Origin: Actinomycetota bacterium
Lineage (GTDB): Bacteria; Actinomycetota; Acidimicrobiia; Acidimicrobiales; Iamiaceae
Reading direction: 5' to 3'
Assembly: GCA_017882935.1 (NCBI GenBank)
Contig: JADGOP010000027.1
Location: forward strand, 1 to 11,934
Length of the DNA: 11,934 bases
Position numbers and translations under genes: made by a program. Shown here in pieces: positions 7,100 through 11,934 of this stretch. Each line of letters begins with the position of its first letter. The stretch's first letter is position 1. Under the pieces are notes generated by a model. The model was not told the DNA's origin. It saw only the letters and a program-made list of their open reading frames with translations, and searched no databases.

Positions 7100-8032
7100 A
7101 TGACCGAAGCTGGTTCGACGCTGACGGGCCGCGAGGCCGAGCCGGCCGCCGAGGCGCCGGCGGAGGCGCGGCGGTCCCCTCGGCGACGGCACCTCCGCTG
7201 GCTGCTCGTCGTGGTGGCCGTGATCGGGCTCGGCGCCGCCGCGATCGCAGCCGGGTCCGCGCTCGGCGGCCCGACGACGGACCCCGCCGAAGTCAGGGCG
7301 AAGGCCTCAGCGCAGCAGCTGCTGCAGCGATTCACCCCGCCACCCGGCGCCCGCGCGGTGTCCGGCACCGGCAGGCTGAGCACCGCTCCGGCCATGCCGG
7401 TGACCCCCGACGTCTTCGACCTCCATCGCTCGTGGACGGTCGCCGGAGATCCGGCGACCGTGGTGCGGTGGCTGCACGGCCACCCCCCGGCGGGCCTGCA
7501 GGAGTCGGGCGGCGCCAACGGCGGCATCCAGGACATGAAGGCGATCTCGTACGGGCCCCCGATCGGAGGCGCGGCGGTGCCGGGCAACCTGTGGGTGGCC
7601 GTGGTCCGCAACCCGGGCGGAGGCTCCGAGATCCGCGCCGACGCCATCACCACCTGGACCCCCACCCGCCCCTCCGCCGCCACCATCCCGCGGGGTGCCA
7701 CCCGGATCGACCTCGCCCACACCCTCCCGATGGGCCCCACCCCCACGCAACCCGTCCACCGGGTGACGATCACCAAGGCCGGCGACGTCGCCGCGCTCGT
7801 GTCCGCGCTGAACGCGCGGCCCCTGGCCAGGACCGGTGCGTTCAGCTGCCCCCTGGACCAGGGCGAGCACGATGACCTCGCGGTCAGGGGCCCCGGCGGA
7901 ACCTCCGTCGCGGACGCGAGGGTCGAGGTCGGTGGCTGCGGAGGGGTCTCGCTGCACGTCGTCGGGCAGAAGCAGATTGCGCTCGAGGGAAGCGGGCAGC
8001 TCCGCGCCCTGCTCGCCCGGCTGGACCCGTGA
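7100..8032 (+). CDS. Membrane-anchored protein of unknown function with a C-terminal cysteine pair
   Basis: I do not recognise this 310-residue protein. A charged N-terminus ending in RRSPRRRHLR is followed by one hydrophobic span (about 34-55, LLVVVAVIGLGAAAIAAG). This predicts a short cytoplasmic tail and a large extracytoplasmic domain. The domain has a proline-rich segment (TPPPGARAVSG), a central region reading like a beta-rich fold, and a C-terminal part with Cys250 (FSCPLD) and Cys280 (VGGCGGV). The two cysteines are 30 residues apart and could form a disulfide outside the cell. The start is the ATG at 7100 with GGAGGT in front, although the frame has no stop for a long way upstream. 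It is divergent from the flavoprotein gene and converges on ipdB across a large palindrome. No function is proposed. Confidence 0.75.
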   Translation: MTEAGSTLTGREAEPAAEAPAEARRSPRRRHLRWLLVVVAVIGLGAAAIAAGSALGGPTTDPAEVRAKASAQQLLQRFTPPPGARAVSGTGRLSTAPAMPVTPDVFDLHRSWTVAGDPATVVRWLHGHPPAGLQESGGANGGIQDMKAISYGPPIGGAAVPGNLWVAVVRNPGGGSEIRADAITTWTPTRPSAATIPRGATRIDLAHTLPMGPTPTQPVHRVTITKAGDVAALVSALNARPLARTGAFSCPLDQGEHDDLAVRGPGGTSVADARVEVGGCGGVSLHVVGQKQIALEGSGQLRALLARLDP

Positions 8033-8045
8033 GGCTCGGCTCCGC

Positions 8046-8120
8046 GTCCCGATCCCCGGTTCACTGCACCAGAAGTGAGCGCCACGCGCGCATCTGGTTC
8101 AGTGAACCGGGGCGCGGGGC
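8046..8120. terminator. Large imperfect palindrome between convergent genes, probable bidirectional terminator or dispersed palindromic repeat
   Basis: The core is an inverted repeat with 20-base arms at 8054-8073 and 8093-8112. The left arm begins CCCCGGTTCACTG and the arms differ at one position. Inside, TGAGCGC (8077-8083) pairs with GCGCGCA with one mismatch around a three-base CAC loop, leaving a 2-base bulge. Outside, GTCCCG (8046-8051) pairs with CGGGGC with one G-T wobble after two mismatched pairs. The whole element fills nearly all of the space between two convergent genes (stops at 8032 and 8122). No T-run is present, so an intrinsic terminator of the U-less type is an inference. 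Confidence 0.7.
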
Positions 8121-8121
8121 A

Positions 8122-8889
8122 TCAGTCGGGAACTTCCTTGCCCCGCAGGTTGGTGGGGTCGATGACCTCGTACAGCAGGCGCAGCTCCTCGTCGGTGGGG
8201 AGCCGGCTCACGGGGACCTCGTCGGGGACCACCAGCTCGAAGCCGGTGGCCTCGACCACCTCGCCGACCGCCACGCCCGGGTGCACCGAGCGGAGGCGCA
8301 TGCGGTGGTCGGCGGTGTCGAAGTCGATCACGCAGAGGTTGGTGACGACGCGGCGGATCTCGTGGAAGCGACTCGCGACCGGTCCGAGCGCGGCGGCACG
8401 GTCGTACCCGATGCCGCAGACCACGTCGACCTGCTCGACGAACGTCTTGGCGTTGTGGTTGCCCACCCAGTAGCTGGTGGGGTGGCAGATGGTGTTGCCC
8501 GGCGCGCCCCGCAGGCCGAGCAGCTGCACCTTGGGTTGGGCCAGGTCGCCCCCGATGGCCGCGAAGTTCATGTTGCCGTACCGGTCGATCTGGGTGGGGC
8601 TCATGATCACGTGGCGCCGGCCGGACCAGACGATGTCGAACATGCGGCGGTACGGGTTCCACGCTTCGAGGACCTTGCCGTCGGGCCACTCGAAGGCCTC
8701 GTCGTTGGCGATGAGCGCGGCCTCGCCGTCGGTCATCATGAGGTCGGGCTCGAAGGTGGCCCGGGCGAGGCGGCCGCCGACCATCGGGATGGTGCCGATG
8801 GGGTTCGCCAGGATCTCGCCGTCGCCCCGGAAGGTCTCGGCGATGGCCACGGCGCAGACGTCGGCGCGGGCGAAGGACTCGACGCTCAT
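8122..8889 (-). CDS. ipdB: IpdB-like CoA-transferase-family beta subunit (cholesterol ring C hydrolase)
   Basis: This 255-residue protein is the second half of a heteromer with IpdA. In M. tuberculosis and Rhodococcus IpdAB hydrolyses a carbon-carbon bond of the ring C intermediate COCHEA-CoA in late steroid breakdown, although its fold is that of class I CoA transferases. Typical segments are ILANPIGTIPMVGGRLARATF (split here as ILANPIGTIP, then MVGGRLARATF, 26-46), SPTQIDRYGNMN (97-108), and GAPGNTICHPTSYWVGNHN (128-146). Where CoA transferase beta subunits carry the catalytic SENG, this protein has TDGE (53-56), which agrees with a non-transferase role. Its ATG overlaps the ipdA stop (ATGA at 8886-8889), so the two subunits are translationally coupled. 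It is the last gene of the unit and ends at the large palindrome. A different acyl substrate is possible. Confidence 0.88.
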   Translation of the reverse strand: MSVESFARADVCAVAIAETFRGDGEILANPIGTIPMVGGRLARATFEPDLMMTDGEAALIANDEAFEWPDGKVLEAWNPYRRMFDIVWSGRRHVIMSPTQIDRYGNMNFAAIGGDLAQPKVQLLGLRGAPGNTICHPTSYWVGNHNAKTFVEQVDVVCGIGYDRAAALGPVASRFHEIRRVVTNLCVIDFDTADHRMRLRSVHPGVAVGEVVEATGFELVVPDEVPVSRLPTDEELRLLYEVIDPTNLRGKEVPD

Positions 8890-9758
8890 CGGGCTGCCAC
8901 CTTCCGCTGGTAGGTCGCTTCGTCGGGCAGCTCGAGCCACGCGGCCGAGAACTCGGCCCACGCCTCGTCGGTCCGGGCGCTGCCGGCGTACTCCTTCTGG
9001 AACGCCTCGTCGCGCTCGTAGTCGGGCACGCACGACGTGGGGTGGGCGCCGTTCCGGGCCTCGACGACACCGTCGACCATGAGCCGGCTCACCTTCAGCG
9101 AGTGGCGGCACCCGTCGGCGGCGAGCTCGGCGGTGGGCACGATGCGCTCGGCCGAGAGGAAGCGGCCTCCGGTGGCCGCCGCCTCGAGCATGAGGTCGTC
9201 GAAGTAGGGGTCGGGCCCGAGGTAGGCGGCGTTGCCGCGCTCGTCGGCGCGGTTGTAGTGCACCAGCGCGGCGTCGAGCTCGAGGGCCGGCATGGCCACC
9301 AGCTCCTCGCCCGGGCCGCCGTCGGGACCGGGGTACGGGGAGGTGACCGTGCGCAGCGAGGGGTCGAGGCGGAACACGTCGGACCCGAGCCCGACGCGGG
9401 TGGGCAGGAACGGGACCCGCCACGCCGCGGCCTGGAGCCCGAGCAGGAACTGGCCCTCGTCGTACTCCTCGGTCGTGACCTGGCCGGACTGCCGGGCCTT
9501 GCGGAAGTGCGGCTCGAGCGGGATCGAGTCGAGCGACACGAACGCGAACACCAGCTTGCGGACCTTGCCGGCGGCGCAGAGCAGGCCCACGTCGGGGCCG
9601 CCGTAGCTCACCACGGTGAGGTCGCGCAGCTCGCTGCGCACGATGGCCCGGACGAGCGACATCGGCTTGCGCCGGCTCCCCCACCCGCCGATGCCGATGG
9701 TCATCCCGGAGCGCAACCGCGCCACCACGTCGTCCTCGGACATGCGCTTGTCGGCCAT
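8886..9758 (-). CDS. ipdA: IpdA-like CoA-transferase-family alpha subunit (cholesterol ring C hydrolase)
   Basis: This 290-residue protein is the alpha partner of IpdB. The glycine loop GIGGWGSRRKP (22-32) fits the CoA-binding start of class I CoA transferase alpha subunits. The block EEYDEGQFLLGLQAAAW (97-113) followed by RVPFLPTRVGLGSDV (114-128) is highly typical of IpdA. One of the glutamates in this block (97, 98 or 101) is a plausible counterpart of the catalytic Glu105 that I recall for the Rhodococcus enzyme. HYNRADERGNAAYLGPDPY (168-186) is another conserved patch. AAGGAGG at 9769-9775 lies 10 bases before the ATG at 9758, and a second ATG five codons later (9743) is possible. It begins 5 bases after the echA20 stop and overlaps ipdB by 4 bases, so the three genes form one operon. 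Confidence 0.9.
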   Translation of the reverse strand: MADKRMSEDDVVARLRSGMTIGIGGWGSRRKPMSLVRAIVRSELRDLTVVSYGGPDVGLLCAAGKVRKLVFAFVSLDSIPLEPHFRKARQSGQVTTEEYDEGQFLLGLQAAAWRVPFLPTRVGLGSDVFRLDPSLRTVTSPYPGPDGGPGEELVAMPALELDAALVHYNRADERGNAAYLGPDPYFDDLMLEAAATGGRFLSAERIVPTAELAADGCRHSLKVSRLMVDGVVEARNGAHPTSCVPDYERDEAFQKEYAGSARTDEAWAEFSAAWLELPDEATYQRKVAAR

Positions 9759-9763
9759 GCGGC

Positions 9764-10552
9764 TCAGGCCTCCTTCGGGGCGGCGGGGGTGTCGGAGAAG
9801 TCGGCCACGTCGCCGGTCTCGACGAACGCGTCGCGGGCCTCGTCGGCCACGCCGCTCAGGTTCAGCTCGAAGGTGAAGCCCTGCTCGAACCGGTAGCTCC
9901 GCTTCACGTCCCAGAGGTCGATGCCGTTGAGCGACTCCTTGGCCGCACGGATCACCACCGGGCTCTTCGAGGCGATGGTGGCCGCCACGGCGAACGCGGC
10001 GTCGCGCAGCTCGTCGCGGGGCACGACCTGCAGCACCGAGCCGAACTCGTGGAGCTCGGCGGCGGTGGCCGTGGCCGATGTGTAGACCATCGCCCGCATC
10101 TTGTGCTGCGGCACCAGCCGCGAGAGGTGGGTGGCGGCGCCGAGGGCCCCACGGTCGACCTCGGGCAGCCCGAAGGTGGCGTCGTCGCTGGCGATGATGA
10201 TGTCGGCGTTGCCGACCAGGCCGATGCCGCCGCCGAGGCAGAAGCCGTGCACCGCGGCGATCACGGGGACCGCGCACTCGTACACGGCCGCGAAGGCCGC
10301 ATAGCAGCCCCGGTTGGCCCCGATGAGGGCGCTGTGACCTTCGGTGGCCTGCATCTCCTTGATGTCGACGCCGGCGTTGTAGCCGCGGCCCTCGGCGCGG
10401 AGCACGACCACCCGTACCGCCTGGTCCTCGCCGAGCCGGCGGACCAGATCGGCGAGCTCGAACCAGCCGGCGACGGTGAGCGCGTTCACCGGCGGGTTGT
10501 CCATGACGACGTCGGCGATGCCATGTTCGTCGACCGTGTGGGAGATGCCCAT
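9764..10552 (-). CDS. echA20: EchA20-like crotonase (steroid ring D opening hydrolase)
   Basis: This 262-residue protein belongs to the enoyl-CoA hydratase/isomerase superfamily. The oxyanion-hole segments are GRGYNAGVDIKEM (55-67) and HGFCLGGGIGLVGNAD (102-117), and GLPEVDRGALGAATHLSRL (128-146) follows. The position of the first catalytic glutamate of classical hydratases (GGGCE) is Gly111, while the second, Glu131, is kept. Together with its place directly before ipdAB this matches EchA20 (Rv3550), which hydrolyses ring D of HIEC-CoA in cholesterol breakdown, rather than a beta-oxidation hydratase. GGAGAAG precedes the ATG at 10552. It is the first gene of the minus-strand operon and is divergent from the SDR gene, with 68 bases between. 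The assignment rests on synteny and motifs, and another crotonase activity is possible. Confidence 0.87.
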   Translation of the reverse strand: MGISHTVDEHGIADVVMDNPPVNALTVAGWFELADLVRRLGEDQAVRVVVLRAEGRGYNAGVDIKEMQATEGHSALIGANRGCYAAFAAVYECAVPVIAAVHGFCLGGGIGLVGNADIIIASDDATFGLPEVDRGALGAATHLSRLVPQHKMRAMVYTSATATAAELHEFGSVLQVVPRDELRDAAFAVAATIASKSPVVIRAAKESLNGIDLWDVKRSYRFEQGFTFELNLSGVADEARDAFVETGDVADFSDTPAAPKEA

Positions 10553-10620
10553 GTACCGTCTTCTCCGGCGTTTCTGATAGATCGTCAGGACTTGCGCACG
10601 GTAGTCGAAGGGACACGACG
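10553..10620. promoter_or_regulatory. Divergent promoter/operator region of the steroid-ring gene cluster
   Basis: Two symmetric elements are visible in this 68-base gap. CTGATAGATCGTCAG (10574-10588) has CTGA/TCAG arms around a central GATC. It overlaps CGTCAGGACTTGCG (10583-10596), whose right half CTTGC fits the KstR2-type pattern CAAGnnCTTG as I remember it, while the left half is degenerate. In mycobacteria the equivalent genes are controlled by the TetR-family repressor KstR2. A regulator site here is an inference. No convincing -10/-35 pair was identified. Confidence 0.35.
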
Positions 10621-11397
10621 GTGACGATCCACATCGACCTCTCAGAGCACGTCGCGCTGGTCACCGGCGGAGGCCGCGGCGTGGGCCGCGGCATCGCCAC
10701 CCGACTGCTCGACGCGGGCGCCGTGGTGGTCGTCTGCGGGCGCTCCGAACCGGTCTCGCTGCCCACCGCCACCGACGGCTCCGGGCGAGTCGCGAGCTTC
10801 CTCGCCGCCGACGTGCGCGACCCCGCCGAGGTCGACGCGCTGGTCGACGCCGTCGTCGCCCGCCACGGCCGGCTCGACGTGGCGGTGAACAACGCCGGCG
10901 GCAGCCCGAACACCGAGGCCGCCACCGCATCACCACGCTTCAGCGAGTCCATCGTGCGCCTCAACCTGCTGGCCGCGCTCCACGTCGCCCAGCGGGCCAA
11001 CGCCCAGATGCAGCAGCAGGAGGGCGGCGGCGCCATCGTCAACGTCACCAGCCTGAGCGGGCTGCGCCCCTCGCCCGGGACCGCTGCGTACGGCGCCGCC
11101 AAGGCCGGGCTGCTCAACCTCACCACCTCGCTCGCCATGGAGTGGGCCCCCAAGGTGCGGCTCAACTGCGTGTCGGCGGGGGTGGTCCGCACCGAGCTGT
11201 TCGAGGACTACTACGGGGGACCCGAGGGCGCAGCCGAGGTGGCCGCCACGATCCCGCTCGGGCGCGTCGCCGAGCCCGCCGACGTGGGCAACGCGGTGGC
11301 GTTCCTGGCGTCGCCACTGGCGGCGTTCGTGTCCGGCGCCAACCTGGTGGTGCACGGCGGCGGGGAGCGGCTGGCGTTCGCGGAGTTCCTGGGCTGA
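10621..11397 (+). CDS. Short-chain dehydrogenase/reductase (SDR), Rv3549c-like, linked to steroid ring degradation
   Basis: This 258-residue classical SDR has the cofactor motif TGGGRGVG (15-22), NNAG (90-93) and the catalytic tetrad Asn115, Ser144, Tyr157 and Lys161 with normal spacing. It oxidises or reduces a hydroxyl/keto group using NAD(P). The exact substrate is not shown by the sequence. Its divergent position next to echA20-ipdA-ipdB is the same as that of Rv3549c in M. tuberculosis, so a role on a steroid-derived acyl-CoA is likely. The GTG at 10621 is preceded by an AGGGA element at a suitable distance. Arg40-Arg41 region (CGRSE) after the second beta strand suggests NADP(H), but this is weak evidence. 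The region past the stop holds short GC palindromes but no clear terminator. Confidence 0.9.
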   Translation: MTIHIDLSEHVALVTGGGRGVGRGIATRLLDAGAVVVVCGRSEPVSLPTATDGSGRVASFLAADVRDPAEVDALVDAVVARHGRLDVAVNNAGGSPNTEAATASPRFSESIVRLNLLAALHVAQRANAQMQQQEGGGAIVNVTSLSGLRPSPGTAAYGAAKAGLLNLTTSLAMEWAPKVRLNCVSAGVVRTELFEDYYGGPEGAAEVAATIPLGRVAEPADVGNAVAFLASPLAAFVSGANLVVHGGGERLAFAEFLG

Positions 11398-11474
11398 CCG
11401 CCGCGCGGGTCGACCCTCGTCGTCGCGCGACAGTCCCCGACAGGTGATGGCGGAACGCGTCATGATGTCGCCCC

Positions 11475-11934
11475 ATGCGCACCCTGCTCGCCCCGCTCGC
11501 CCGCCTCTCGCGCCGCCGCACCGCGCGACTCGCCGCCGCGCTCGCCCTCGTCGGCGCCACGTTCGCCGGCCTGGCCGCGCCTGCGTCCGCGTGCAGCGGA
11601 ACGTGTCCCGGCACCATGTTCTCCGAGGTGAACGCCGGCGCCGGGATCCAGGTCGGTGGCACCTACCGACCCCTGGTGGGCAACTTCGGGGGTGACACCA
11701 AGGCCGACATCCTCTGGTACGCGCCGGGGAGCACGCCCGACTCGCTGTGGGTCGGCACCGCCACGCACGGCACCTTCACCAAGCTGCCGATGACCATCAG
11801 CGGCAGCTACATCCCGCTCGTGGGCAACTTCGCGGGCGACAGCTACGACGACATCCTGTGGTACTCGCCCGGAACCGGCACCGACACCCTGTGGACCTCG
11901 ATCGACGCACCGAGCATCTTCTCCAGCTCCACGC
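11475..11934 (+). CDS. Secreted FG-GAP/VCBS-like repeat protein, N-terminal part
   Basis: The gene runs off the end of the window, and 153 residues are visible. Residues 1-39 form a signal peptide with RLSRRR at the start, a hydrophobic core (about 19-35) and an ASA cleavage site after residue 39. A cysteine follows at 40, but the preceding residues do not make a good lipobox. Two repeats about 47 residues apart are visible: YRPLVGNFGGDTKADILWYAPG (split as YRPLVGNFGGD, then TKADILWYAPG, 64-85) and YIPLVGNFAGD with SYDDILWYSPG (112-133), each followed by a SLW/TLW strand. The GDxxxDDILWY loop is the calcium-binding-like blade motif of FG-GAP propeller proteins, so a secreted beta-propeller is likely. 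No Shine-Dalgarno sequence precedes the ATG at 11475. No specific function can be named. Confidence 0.82.
   Translation, partial: MRTLLAPLARLSRRRTARLAAALALVGATFAGLAAPASACSGTCPGTMFSEVNAGAGIQVGGTYRPLVGNFGGDTKADILWYAPGSTPDSLWVGTATHGTFTKLPMTISGSYIPLVGNFAGDSYDDILWYSPGTGTDTLWTSIDAPSIFSSST

Noticed and set aside
8890..9684. Upstream extension of the ipdB frame across ipdA
   Set aside because: It is an alternate-frame shadow of ipdA. The ATGA overlap gives a standard coupled start at 8889.
9759..11192. Upstream extension of the ipdA frame through echA20 and into the SDR gene region
   Set aside because: It overlaps two genes with intact family motifs, and ipdA has its own ribosome binding site and ATG at 9758.
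11407..11431. Short perfect palindromes GGGTCGACCC and GTCGCGCGAC after the SDR gene
   Set aside because: Ten-base GC palindromes are expected by chance at this composition. They have no T-run and do not form one larger stem convincing enough to call a terminator.

Overview
The window is GC-rich, densely packed bacterial DNA. GTG starts are common and long antisense open frames occur throughout. The gene set (steroid ring-degradation genes in Mycobacterium-like order, a fused biotin carboxylase/BCCP subunit, an LpdA-type flavoprotein) points to an actinobacterium. The style fits Acidimicrobiia or a related environmental lineage, but the taxonomic call is an inference from gene content and composition. 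No rRNA, tRNA, CRISPR array, transposase or phage gene was seen. The largest gap without a gene is 190 bases (3033-3222).

Left part (1-3032): the window opens inside a class IV PLP aminotransferase. It converges on a biotin-protein ligase (birA, minus strand). birA is divergent from a 592-residue acyl-CoA carboxylase alpha subunit that carries its own biotin domain (Lys555). The enzyme that attaches biotin and a protein that receives it therefore share one short intergenic region. No carboxyltransferase beta subunit is present in the window.

Middle part (3223-8032): a polytopic membrane protein with GT-C glycosyltransferase-like features converges on a two-gene minus-strand unit. That unit is an LpdA-like flavoprotein, which has lost one of the two redox cysteines of its family, followed by an RDD membrane protein with a long proline-rich N-terminus. 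Divergent from it is an unrecognised single-pass membrane-anchored protein.

Right part (8122-11397): a minus-strand operon echA20-ipdA-ipdB is divergent from a short-chain dehydrogenase. Order and orientation match the M. tuberculosis Rv3549c-Rv3550-Rv3551-Rv3552 segment, which acts in the late breakdown of cholesterol rings C and D. EchA20 opens ring D and IpdAB then opens ring C by hydrolysis. The downstream ipdC partner is missing. Instead the operon runs into a large near-perfect palindrome (8046-8120) shared with the convergent membrane-anchored gene. The window ends inside a secreted protein built of FG-GAP-like repeats.

I did not find a wholly new system. The observations most worth following are the large palindrome, the cysteine-deficient LpdA homologue, the steroid-degradation operon with its altered catalytic motifs and candidate operator, and an 8-bp tandem duplication at the lpdA/RDD gene junction.
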